Below, one piece after another: positions 8,690-16,358 of a DNA stretch of 64,000 bases. The translations under genes were made by a program, and so were the position numbers. The notes beneath the pieces were generated by a model, which worked only from the letters and a program-made list of their open reading frames with translations, made no database searches and was not told the DNA's origin. The DNA is taken from contig JAKPPT010000020.1 of assembly GCA_029547205.1 (NCBI GenBank), positions 141,014-205,013 of the forward strand, in the 5' to 3' direction. Position 1 is the stretch's first letter, and every line of letters begins with the position of its first letter. The stretch is from Spirochaetota bacterium. GTDB taxonomy: Bacteria; Spirochaetota; Spirochaetia; Treponematales; UBA12059.

Positions 8690-10393
8690 CTACGAGAATT
8701 CTATTCTGCATTCTGTACCATGTTCATAATTCCAAAAAATTTCTGCATTAAGCTGTTTTGTAAGACTTTCCACAAGTATGAGTCCTGCACCTTTTTGCAT
8801 TGCATCTGCAGAAAGCCTAAACCCAATTCCAGGATCCTGAATAGAAAGCGCATATTTACCATTTTTTTCTTTGAGGCTAATTGATATTTTGTCTTCTAGA
8901 TTGCGAACACCGTATTTAATTGCATTAATGATAAGTTCCTGTACAACGAGTCCTAATAATAGTGCTCGATCAACCGTAATCAATACTTCATCTAAATCGA
9001 GCATCACTTGACGCTCCGGAAAGCCATACAAGTCTCCACAAATAAATGTTACGAGGCTTTCGATGTATGTTTTGAAATCAATTTTTTTTATGTCGCCGCT
9101 AACATATACCATTTCGTACACGTTAACGAGGCTGATTATTCGCGCACGTATAGCATCAACAAAATCTGCAATATTAGATTTTTTATCAAGCTCGATGTCC
9201 ATGAGACTTAAAATTATTTGAAGGTTGTTTTTTATTCTATGGTGCACTTCCCTGAGCAGAATATCTTTTTCTGCGATTAGCTTTTCCAGTTTTTTTTGGT
9301 TTTCCTCAAGCGCTTTATTGTGTTCAGCAATGGCAGAAGTCATTGCATCAAGTGCATGAGCAATTCTTCCAATATCAGTATTAGTATTGTTAAATGTAAA
9401 CCGTACAGTGTAATCACCCTGCTCGACGCTATTTATAGCCTTGACAATATTATAAATCGGATGTGCAATGTACCGTCGTGTTAACGAGACAGCAATAATA
9501 ACTGTTACGATAAGAAATACAATAAAAATTGTCAGCTCAAGAATAATTTGAGTAATCACTGGTTTTAAGAATTCGTTGTAAGATCTCCCATAGAAAACAT
9601 ATAAGTACGGTGTTTCGCTACTAGGCAGGAAGAGAGGCTTATAGGCTATGAGTCGTTTTACGCCATCAGGATATGTATAGATAAGCGTACCAGTAGTCAA
9701 TGCATTTTTAATAATTTTCCAGACTTGAGGTGGTACAGGTTTCCCTGTAGGAAATATTTCCATTTCTGGAAACGTAAAAAGCCGAATACCATCCCTATCG
9801 GTAATACCAAAAAAATCACCAGTATGGAGCTGTTCTACCTGCATTATTTTCGAATAATTATTTACAATAAAAATAATTGCCTGTACTACACGTTTCTCAT
9901 CGTTAGTATCAAAACTTTCCGCAAAAGCTATAGAATCTTCTCCTGTTGCATAATTTTTCATATAATTACCAACTACAAACCCAGGTTTGGTGAGCGCATC
10001 CTGTATGTATTTTCGGTCTGCTACAGAAAACCCTCTAGGAAGTTTTGATGAAACGATAACACTTCCTTTACTATCAGCGAGTGTAATGTTTGCAAGCTCA
10101 GGGTATTCTGCAATAATATTCATATAGAGCTGTTGCAGCTGTTCTGGGTTATTATATAAAAGCAGCACGTTGGCACGCAGTGTGGTTAACAGGCTGAACA
10201 ATTGTTTATTGTACTGGTTTTGTCTGTCTGCAAACTGTTCCACTTGAGACCGTACATGTGTATTTGATTCTTGTATTGTCAATTGAATGAGATGGATGCC
10301 ACTTCCCACGATAATGACAAAAGCAGGTACTAAAGCCGTAATCAGTATTTTCAAAATAAAGCTTTCAATGGTTCTATACCGCTTGGGTTTCAT
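8690..10393 (-). CDS. Membrane sensor histidine kinase, HisKA_2 type
   Basis: A 567-residue kinase. The order is a membrane segment (about 12-35), an extracytoplasmic Cache-like sensor (about 40-280), a second membrane segment (about 285-308) and HAMP (about 310-360). A short coiled coil follows, then a HisKA_2 dimerisation domain with HHRIKNNLQ near 383, and a HATPase with the N box ELIINAIKYG near 488 and DPGIGF near 525. HHRIKNN places it in the HisKA_2/HWE group, which often signals to stand-alone receivers. No receiver gene is adjacent. AAGGGAAG precedes the ATG. A TTGTAT-16-TATACT promoter is at 10415-10442. It is divergent from a LiaF-like gene, which may be its target. Confidence 0.92.
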   Translation of the reverse strand: MKPKRYRTIESFILKILITALVPAFVIIVGSGIHLIQLTIQESNTHVRSQVEQFADRQNQYNKQLFSLLTTLRANVLLLYNNPEQLQQLYMNIIAEYPELANITLADSKGSVIVSSKLPRGFSVADRKYIQDALTKPGFVVGNYMKNYATGEDSIAFAESFDTNDEKRVVQAIIFIVNNYSKIMQVEQLHTGDFFGITDRDGIRLFTFPEMEIFPTGKPVPPQVWKIIKNALTTGTLIYTYPDGVKRLIAYKPLFLPSSETPYLYVFYGRSYNEFLKPVITQIILELTIFIVFLIVTVIIAVSLTRRYIAHPIYNIVKAINSVEQGDYTVRFTFNNTNTDIGRIAHALDAMTSAIAEHNKALEENQKKLEKLIAEKDILLREVHHRIKNNLQIILSLMDIELDKKSNIADFVDAIRARIISLVNVYEMVYVSGDIKKIDFKTYIESLVTFICGDLYGFPERQVMLDLDEVLITVDRALLLGLVVQELIINAIKYGVRNLEDKISISLKEKNGKYALSIQDPGIGFRLSADAMQKGAGLILVESLTKQLNAEIFWNYEHGTECRIEFS

Positions 10394-10414
10394 AGTTTAC
10401 TTCCCTTTATTTAC

Positions 10415-10442
10415 AGTATAATATATTTTTATAAAAATACAA
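10415..10442 (-). promoter_or_regulatory. Promoter of the HisKA_2 kinase gene
   Basis: On the minus strand, TTGTAT, 16 bp, TATACT, about 20 nt ahead of the start codon. One TTCCGGAA palindrome lies just upstream of the -35 box. Confidence 0.55.
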
Positions 10443-10448
10443 TTTTTG

Positions 10449-10486
10449 TTCCGGAATTTTGCACTAATTTTGAGAATTTTCCGGAA
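10449..10486. promoter_or_regulatory. Twin TTCCGGAA palindromes between divergent genes
   Basis: The perfect 8-bp palindrome TTCCGGAA occurs at 10449-10456 and 10479-10486. The two are exactly 30 bp apart (about three helical turns), so both face the same side of the DNA. Flanking TTTT runs extend the symmetry. This is the layout of a cooperative operator. Confidence 0.5.
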
Positions 10487-10502
10487 GCAGGGAGTATACA
10501 GA

Positions 10503-11093
10503 ATGCAATACAATATGTGTCAAAAAGAGCCGGATGCAGTATTGATCCGAGAAGAAGAAAGACATTATGCAGAAGAATTACTTAAAGAAGCCTTTGCTCA
10601 AAATCGGCTCGATCTTGATGAATATGAAAAGCGGACAGACTTACTTGTTAATGCAAGAACCCGAGCGGAACTTGAATTAATAATTAATGACATTGCAAAG
10701 TCAGGAAGCTATTCAGAGTCACGATATCCAAAACATGAAAACTTACGACAGGGAAATTTAAATTTCCCCCATATAACAGTTATGGGAGAGCGTACTAGTT
10801 CGCTCGAATTGTCTTCTGGACAACATGTATTTACAACAGTAATGGGTAGTAATAAAGTACATATCAAAGCTTCACCACTTTGTTATGATGTGTTAAAGAT
10901 ATTTAATACAACTATAATGGGCGAATTGGTTATTTATGTGCCAGCTGGAGTCCCGGTACAGGTAAATGTAGTTCCCATTATGGCAGAAGTTTCAATCGAT
11001 CCGCGAATATCTCAGAACATACCAGGCGCAAACCCGGAAGTGATAATTTCTGGTACGGTCATTATGGGTGAAATAAGAATTGTTCAATATTAA
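10503..11093 (+). CDS. DUF1707 / LiaF-like envelope-response protein
   Basis: A 196-residue protein. The N-terminal DUF1707 helical domain (about residues 10-65) includes EEERHYAEELLKEAFAQNRL and the LDEYEKRT turn. The C-terminal half is a beta-solenoid of the LiaF/DUF2154 type, with recurring T-x-MGE or MG motifs (ITVMGE, TTVMGS, TTIMGE, IIMG-like) about every 25 residues. LiaF proteins restrain the LiaRS cell-envelope stress system in Firmicutes. There are no membrane segments, so it is probably cytoplasmic. I chose ATG 10503 because AGGGAG lies about 10 nt upstream; a TTG 57 nt earlier has no such site. The divergent kinase is a plausible partner. Confidence 0.8.
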   Translation: MQYNMCQKEPDAVLIREEERHYAEELLKEAFAQNRLDLDEYEKRTDLLVNARTRAELELIINDIAKSGSYSESRYPKHENLRQGNLNFPHITVMGERTSSLELSSGQHVFTTVMGSNKVHIKASPLCYDVLKIFNTTIMGELVIYVPAGVPVQVNVVPIMAEVSIDPRISQNIPGANPEVIISGTVIMGEIRIVQY

Positions 11094-11107
11094 GATTGAA
11101 CAATTTT
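11079..11107 (+). terminator. AT-rich terminator over the stop codon of the LiaF-like gene
   Basis: A perfect 10-bp inverted repeat, ATTGTTCAAT and its complement, has the TAA stop in its six-base loop and TTTT after it. It is AT-rich, so strength is uncertain. Confidence 0.55.
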
Positions 11108-11152
11108 GAATTATTACAGCCGTTTGTTATAGTATATTAATTTTGTTTAAGT

Positions 11153-11764
11153 CTAATCGAGCAGTTTCATAAGCTGTCTTAGAGCCTTTCCGCGGTGTGA
11201 AACTCTGTTTTTTTCTTCTGGTGTTAGTTCAGCCATAGTTTTCCCCAGTTCTGGAATGTAAAAAAGTGGATCATAACCAAAACCGTTTGTTCCCTGCATC
11301 GTTTCGAGCAATATGCCTTCGCAGGTTTCTTGAATGATGTATTTTCGATATGAATCGAGTATGCACATCAGTGCACAAATAAAACGGCAGCTTCTTTGTT
11401 GCATACCCTGCATTTCTTTAAGAACAATGAGGTTTCTCTCATAATCTGAAAGTTTGCCAGTTTGTGTTGTTGAGCCATAGCGGGCAGAATGAATGCCAGG
11501 TCTCCCATCGAGAGCATCGATGCATAATCCAGAATCATCAGCTAGAACTGGCAGGCTAAGTTTTGAAAACAGGTATTCGGCTTTAATAAGTGCATTTTCA
11601 ATAAATGTGGTGCCATGTTCTTCTGGATAATCCCATATAAACCCTGCTTCCTGGGGAGAGATCAGCTCATGAGGTGCAAGAAAGGGAGACAGTTCGAGAG
11701 CTTTTTTAGGATTTCCTGATGCAAGTACTATACGCATGGAAGCAAATTGTATAATAGTTTTCAT
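11153..11764 (-). CDS. rdgB: dITP/XTP pyrophosphatase (RdgB/HAM1)
   Basis: This enzyme removes non-canonical purine nucleoside triphosphates (ITP, XTP) from the nucleotide pool. ASGNPKK near the N-terminus, the LADDSGLCIDAL metal and base site near residue 75, GRPGIHSARYG near 88 and NGFGYDPLFY near 160 are the family signatures, followed by the SHRGKALRQL end. Length is normal. The frame opens with ATG at 11764, but the second ATG at 11737 (MRIVLASGNPKK) matches the usual family N-terminus; neither has a clear ribosome binding site. It is divergent from birA. Confidence 0.93.
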   Translation of the reverse strand: MKTIIQFASMRIVLASGNPKKALELSPFLAPHELISPQEAGFIWDYPEEHGTTFIENALIKAEYLFSKLSLPVLADDSGLCIDALDGRPGIHSARYGSTTQTGKLSDYERNLIVLKEMQGMQQRSCRFICALMCILDSYRKYIIQETCEGILLETMQGTNGFGYDPLFYIPELGKTMAELTPEEKNRVSHRGKALRQLMKLLD

Positions 11765-11828
11765 GCCAAAGCAAGTTGGTTTTAAATGCTGGTGAAACTA
11801 GCAGGGATTGACATAAGCATGGGGTTTA

Positions 11829-11857
11829 TGTTAACCATTTTATATAAATGGTTAACA
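11829..11857 (+). promoter_or_regulatory. BirA-type operator over the birA start codon
   Basis: TGTTAACC at 11829-11836 and GGTTAACA at 11850-11857 are perfect inverted half-sites 13 bp apart, and the symmetry runs further inward through ATTT/AAAT. Known BirA operators are TTGTnAACC-like halves about 14-16 bp apart. A TTGACA at 11808-11813 fits a -35 box. The site spans the birA ATG (11848), so it would block transcription of birA-bioYMN when biotin is plentiful. Confidence 0.65.
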
Positions 11858-12804
11858 ATGAGGCTATATCGACAAAAGCAAAATTACTCAGAATATTTCG
11901 TGATCTCTCAGGGAAAAAAATCTCCGGTTCAAGTCTGGCAAGCGAACTGGGTGTTTCAAGAGTGTCGATTTGGAAAGCAGTCCATGAATTATCCACAATG
12001 GGATATTGTATACAGGCAGATAAAAATGGGTATACCTATACTGCACAACGAGAAGATTTTTTATTGCCAGTTGAATTTGGCGAACTGGAACAGTTAATAA
12101 CGTATACAGATATAACCTCAAGTACAATGGATGTGGCACAGCACTATGCTCTAAAAGGAGCATCGAGTGGAAGCATTTTTATTGCAGAAGAACAGACAGC
12201 AGGCAGAGGAAGAAAAAATCGTGCGTGGATATCTCGCCGGGGAAACCTGCTCTTTACTCTACTTATAAGACCGCAAAAGCCGCTTGCCGTTTACTACGAA
12301 TGTACGCTTGCTGCCCAGCTTGCACTTGCCGATGTAATACAAAATGCTTGTTCTGCTTTAGCTGTACGGATCAAGTGGCCAAATGATGTCCTAATTGGAA
12401 ACAAAAAAATTGCAGGTATCCTTGCTGAGGGCATGATACAGGGTGATGAATTTTCTTGGATAACAATTGGTGTTGGAGTCAATATTAAAAGCAAAATCAA
12501 TACAATAGATGCAGTATGTCTTTCCGATGTATGTCATACTGTGCCTCAGCGCGCATTTTTTTTAAAACAATTTGTTGTGAAGTTTAATGAAATTATGCAT
12601 AGTAGTACCTTGCGTACACACTATGAAAAGCAATATGCGTTGTGGAAAACTAATCCTTTATGTTCGGTTCGACTATCAGATGGTACCGTAAAAAAGGGAG
12701 AGATATTAAAAATTGATAACTATGGGCAGTTATACTTTTGCCCTCTTGAACAGCAAGGAACCACAATGGTGGTTTCACCTGCTGATGCAAGTCTTGAGGT
12801 ATAG
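11848..12804 (+). CDS. birA: Bifunctional biotin-protein ligase / biotin repressor BirA
   Basis: BirA activates biotin as biotinoyl-AMP, attaches it to biotin-carrier proteins, and represses transcription when bound as a dimer. The 318 residues have an N-terminal winged helix (about 5-65, SGSSLASELGVSRVSIWKAV), then the catalytic domain with the ATP loop GRGRKNRAW near 117 and KWPNDV near 175. A C-terminal SH3-like domain follows (about 270-318). The full-length form with DNA-binding domain fits the operator at its own start. ATG 11848 is the only good start in frame and has no ribosome binding site. The biotin transporter genes follow. Confidence 0.95.
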   Translation: MVNNEAISTKAKLLRIFRDLSGKKISGSSLASELGVSRVSIWKAVHELSTMGYCIQADKNGYTYTAQREDFLLPVEFGELEQLITYTDITSSTMDVAQHYALKGASSGSIFIAEEQTAGRGRKNRAWISRRGNLLFTLLIRPQKPLAVYYECTLAAQLALADVIQNACSALAVRIKWPNDVLIGNKKIAGILAEGMIQGDEFSWITIGVGVNIKSKINTIDAVCLSDVCHTVPQRAFFLKQFVVKFNEIMHSSTLRTHYEKQYALWKTNPLCSVRLSDGTVKKGEILKIDNYGQLYFCPLEQQGTTMVVSPADASLEV

Positions 12805-12826
12805 TGATATGATCCAAAAAAATACT

Positions 12827-12842
12827 ATTTTGTTAACAAAAT
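12827..12842. promoter_or_regulatory. Palindrome before bioY
   Basis: ATTTTGTTAACAAAAT is a perfect 16-base palindrome 15 nt before the bioY ATG, next to its ribosome binding site. Its core TTGTTAACAA shares the TGTTAAC half-site of the birA operator. It lacks the spaced second half, so direct BirA binding is uncertain. Confidence 0.35.
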
Positions 12843-12857
12843 ATGAAAGGAGTTTGT

Positions 12858-13412
12858 ATGAAGCAATCATTTATTAACACAGCAACTATTGCGCTGTGGG
12901 CAGCCTTAATTGCAACAGGTACTTTTATTGTGATACCTGTTCCTGGTTCACCCGTGCCAATTGTACTCCAAAATATGCTTGCTGTCATGGCAGGTATGAT
13001 TTTAGGACCAATTGCTGGTGGTGCAAGTGTGCTTTTATTTTTGGTAGCTGGTGCGCTTGGTTTACCGGTTTTTTCTGGAGCGCGTGGAGGACTTGCGATA
13101 TTGGCAGGACCAACGGGTGGTTACCTGTTTGGCTATTTAGGTGGTGCGATCCTTGCTGGTCTAATTGTTAAAAAACCTCAGTCAGAGAATTCCTGTCCAT
13201 ATTGGAAATGTGCGCTTGCTGTACTTGCAGGTATGGTATTTATTTATATACCTGGTTTAATTCGATTATCATTAATTTTCAATGGAGATTGGGTAAAAAC
13301 ATTAACAGTTGGGTGTTTCCCATATCTTATTGGTGATGGAATAAAAGCTGTTCTCGTAACTTTAATTACACCTAGTATTAGAAAATTTTATGTGAGTCTT
13401 TTACAGTCATAA
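12858..13412 (+). CDS. bioY: Biotin ECF transporter substrate-binding subunit BioY
   Basis: BioY is the membrane S-component that captures biotin. About 185 residues hold six hydrophobic segments. The signature region has VIPVPGSPVPIVLQNMLAVMAG near the N-terminus and GARGGLAILAGPTGGYLFGY near 75-95, the biotin-binding loop. An upstream in-frame ATG at 12843 overlaps the AAAGGAG ribosome binding site, so the true start is 12858. The energising subunits bioM and bioN follow directly. Confidence 0.95.
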   Translation: MKQSFINTATIALWAALIATGTFIVIPVPGSPVPIVLQNMLAVMAGMILGPIAGGASVLLFLVAGALGLPVFSGARGGLAILAGPTGGYLFGYLGGAILAGLIVKKPQSENSCPYWKCALAVLAGMVFIYIPGLIRLSLIFNGDWVKTLTVGCFPYLIGDGIKAVLVTLITPSIRKFYVSLLQS

Positions 13413-13418
13413 TCACAA

Positions 13419-14207
13419 ATGAAATTGTTTAAAGAAAATATACCTGATGCTAAATGTAAAAAAGTACTCTTTAGTTTACGAGATGTTTCGAAATCATTTT
13501 CTGATGGAACAGTGGCATTAAGTAAAATCTCATTCGATATATATGAACGGGAAATACTTGTTATTACTGGACCTAACGGTTCTGGTAAATCGGTGCTGTT
13601 AAAATTGCTCGTAAATTTACTTGAACCTACAACAGGTACGCTGCTGTATAAAGAAAAAACAGTTAAGTCATGGAGTTCTGCAATAAATCGTGAAGTTGGT
13701 TTTGTATTCCAGGATGCCGATGTTCAGATTCTGGGCGATACGGTTGAGGATGATGTAAGCTTTGGTCCTGAAAATGTTGGTATTAAAGGCAACGAGCTTT
13801 CCAATACCGTCACACATGCGCTTACAACTGTTGGTCTCTTGCATAAACGTACCTGTAGACCAGCTGTGCTTTCAGGCGGTGAAAAACGCCGCCTTGCCAT
13901 AGCAAGCGTGCTTGCTATGGGCGTAAAAACCATTATTATGGATGAACCGTATGCTAATCTTGATTGGGAAGGTGTACGTCTTGTAAATGATACTATCAGG
14001 TCACTTGAAAAAATCGGATACACATTTATTATTGTTTCACATGAACTAGAAAAAATAGCTGGATTAGCTCACAGAATAGGTATTTTGTATAAGGGTATGC
14101 TCAAAACTATTGAAAAGCCGGAAGTTGTATTTTCAGAACCGTTTGAACAGTGGGGTGTGAGAGACCCAAGGATGCAGTATCACTCATTTGAAGATTGCGT
14201 GTGGTAA
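13419..14207 (+). CDS. bioM: Biotin ECF transporter ATPase BioM
   Basis: An ABC ATPase of 262 residues of the ECF A-subunit type that powers BioY. Walker A is GPNGSGKS near residue 51, the Q-loop VFQDADVQ near 96, the signature LSGGEKRR near 152, Walker B TIIMDEPYANLD near 172 and the H-loop VSHE near 206. The C-terminus carries the short ECF-specific helical tail. It starts 6 nt after bioY and ends inside the region leading into bioN. No clear ribosome binding site precedes the ATG, so coupling to bioY is likely. Confidence 0.92.
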   Translation: MKLFKENIPDAKCKKVLFSLRDVSKSFSDGTVALSKISFDIYEREILVITGPNGSGKSVLLKLLVNLLEPTTGTLLYKEKTVKSWSSAINREVGFVFQDADVQILGDTVEDDVSFGPENVGIKGNELSNTVTHALTTVGLLHKRTCRPAVLSGGEKRRLAIASVLAMGVKTIIMDEPYANLDWEGVRLVNDTIRSLEKIGYTFIIVSHELEKIAGLAHRIGILYKGMLKTIEKPEVVFSEPFEQWGVRDPRMQYHSFEDCVW

Positions 14208-14217
14208 TGGATTTTTT

Positions 14218-14865
14218 ATGATTCATGAAGATTTTTTTGTATACCATCATGGTGAGACAATACTATATAAAATTAATCCACTCGTAAAGTTTTTATTCAT
14301 GATACTGTTTTCATGTTTGGTCATGACAGGTAATAATCTGCTTGTATGGATTTGCCTTGGGGCAAGTGGAGCAATGCTGCTATTTTCAGGAATAAAGATT
14401 CGATATATCATGAAAGGAATTGTTTTTGTCCTTTTGTTTGTATCAGGATTTAAATTTATTGCACTAGTATCAATCAGGTTAAGTCCATTTGCCATTAGTA
14501 TCGATGCGAAGGAACTATTAGAAAGCATTGTGTATGTCATTCGCATTATGATAGTTTTCATTGTAAACGCGTTTTTTTATACTACAACGACGCTAGCTGA
14601 TCTTCGCAGGACGTTGCGAAAATATGAAAAATATATATTTGTAAAAGTACAAGCTGTATATCTACCTTCCACAGTGCTTATGCTGTTTTTAAATTTTATA
14701 CCAATGAGTATTGCTACCTGGCATGAATTGGAAGCGGCTTGGGTCGTTAGAGGTGGGAGAAATGGATTAAAAAAAATATTTACATTACTTCCAAAATTAA
14801 TTGAACGCATGCTTAAAAAGGCTATAGAAACTGCATATGCTCTGACAGTGAGAGCTATTGAATAG
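14218..14865 (+). CDS. bioN: Biotin ECF transporter transmembrane subunit BioN (EcfT)
   Basis: This is the coupling membrane subunit between BioY and BioM. About 215 residues have four to five hydrophobic segments. Two cytoplasmic coupling motifs of the Ala/Val-Arg-Gly type are visible, AWVVRGGRNGLKK near residue 178 and ALTVRAIE at the C-terminus. The frame is open back to a TTG at 14188 that overlaps bioM; I prefer ATG 14218 because MIHEDFFVYHHGET begins like other EcfT proteins. It closes the birA-bioYMN unit. Confidence 0.88.
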   Translation: MIHEDFFVYHHGETILYKINPLVKFLFMILFSCLVMTGNNLLVWICLGASGAMLLFSGIKIRYIMKGIVFVLLFVSGFKFIALVSIRLSPFAISIDAKELLESIVYVIRIMIVFIVNAFFYTTTTLADLRRTLRKYEKYIFVKVQAVYLPSTVLMLFLNFIPMSIATWHELEAAWVVRGGRNGLKKIFTLLPKLIERMLKKAIETAYALTVRAIE

Positions 14866-14927
14866 TGCATTCAGTAGATTAATAATATGGTGCAAGCATG
14901 CTGCTGCATATTTTTAGAAAGACGCTA

Positions 14928-16331
14928 TCAAGAGTGTTTGTATCTGCTTAAACGCCTTTCTAATGCTTGTCGTGAGATTCCCAATAATTCGGCTGCATTG
15001 GTATGAATACCCTTAGTTCTTTTGAGAGCAGCCTGAATTGCCTTGTATTCAAGCTCTTCAAGATTAAGTGTTGGAAGTTTCTCGCCAGAATATGATGAGA
15101 GATCATCACAATTTTGCTGTTTTACAGTAATGTTGTCTTGATTGCGGGCATTTGAGTGTAAATCGCCAGAAAAAGAAGGTAGCGATAAATTACCCAAAAT
15201 ACAGTAACGTTCGATAATATTTTTTAATTCTCGAACATTTCCTGGAAAATCATATTGTTTTAACTGATCGATAATCAACTGAGGGAGAGGTTCCCAGTGT
15301 TTACCCATTTCTTCACAATATTTTTTATAGTAAAATTCAGCGAGTGCTTCTATATCTTCTGGATGAGTACGAAGTGCTTCGGCTTTAATTATAATTATGG
15401 CGATACGATAATAGAGATCCTTTCTAAAACGACCTTCCTGAACTGCCTTGTTCAAATCGATATTGGTTGCTGCAATTATCCGAACCGAAATCGGTATTTC
15501 TATATCTGAACCTACTGGTCGTATTTTTTGAGTTTCAATTGCGCGTAGTAACTTGCTTTGTAGCTCGTATGGGATTTCTCCAATTTCATCTAAAAAAAGC
15601 GTTCCCTGATCTGCACTTCTGAATAATCCTTTTCTGTTATTCTTTGCATCAGTAAATGCACCTTTAGTATGTCCAAATAATTAACTTTCAAACATATCCT
15701 TTGGTATTGCTGCGCAATTAATAGTTATAAAAGGATAATCACGGCGTGAACTGTCTTCATGGATTTTGCGAGCAATAAGTTCTTTGCCTGTACCACTTTC
15801 TCCATAAATTAATACTGATGTTGATGATGCTTGTGCTGCTTGTTCAATGTTTTTATAAAGTTCCTGGATAGTCTTCGATGTTCCAATAAGCATTGTATGT
15901 GATAACTGCCGATTCTTTAGTGTTTCACAAATTATTTCAAGCTTTCTTGTTTTATTTTGTACCTCAAGATATCGTTTTGTTTTAAGCAGTGAGGCATGGA
16001 GCTCCTCAATACTAAATGGTTTTCTCAGGTAATCAAATGCACCTGCGCGCAATGCTTCGATCACTGTATCCATATCACCATGACCACTCATAACAATACT
16101 TTCAATTTCAGGCTGCCATTCCTTTATTTTTTTTAGAAATATAATTCCATTATATTCTGGAAGTTTTATATCAATTAACGCCATATCAAGTTTATGTTTT
16201 CCAGCAATAACTAACGCTTCACTGGGTTTTGATGCTGAATGGACAGTAAAAGAAAGACTTTCAAGAAATTCTCCCAGTTCATTTTTCAGGCGTTCATCAT
16301 CTTCAAGGATAAGAATAGAAATTTTTTCCAT
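14928..16331 (-). pseudogene. NtrC-family sigma-54 response regulator interrupted by an in-frame stop
   Basis: A single frame of 468 codons encodes receiver, AAA+ and Fis domains, broken only by TAA at 15681-15683. The receiver (about 1-120) has the phospho-acceptor in LIDIKLP. The AAA+ part has Walker A GESGTGKE near 170, [10 protein letters not shown] and a [10 protein letters not shown] stretch. The Fis-type helix-turn-helix ends the protein ([17 protein letters not shown]). The stop stands where the family has Glu in the ESELFGH motif (GAA to TAA). The sigma-54 contact loop reads GAFTDA rather than GAFTGA. AAAGGAG precedes the start. It follows its cognate kinase by 27 nt. It may be a recent pseudogene, a sequencing error, or a recoded codon. 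Confidence 0.85.
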
Positions 16332-16358
16332 AATGCTCCTTTATGCAGTATTAGTTTA

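Noticed and set aside
8600..8690. GCAAGCTCGCTTGC-like symmetric sequence after the sulfur operon as a mobile repeat
   Set aside because: It is short and found once by eye; the nearby terminator accounts for the main structure.
12843..12857. Earlier bioY start (five more residues)
   Set aside because: That ATG overlaps the Shine-Dalgarno sequence needed for ATG 12858.
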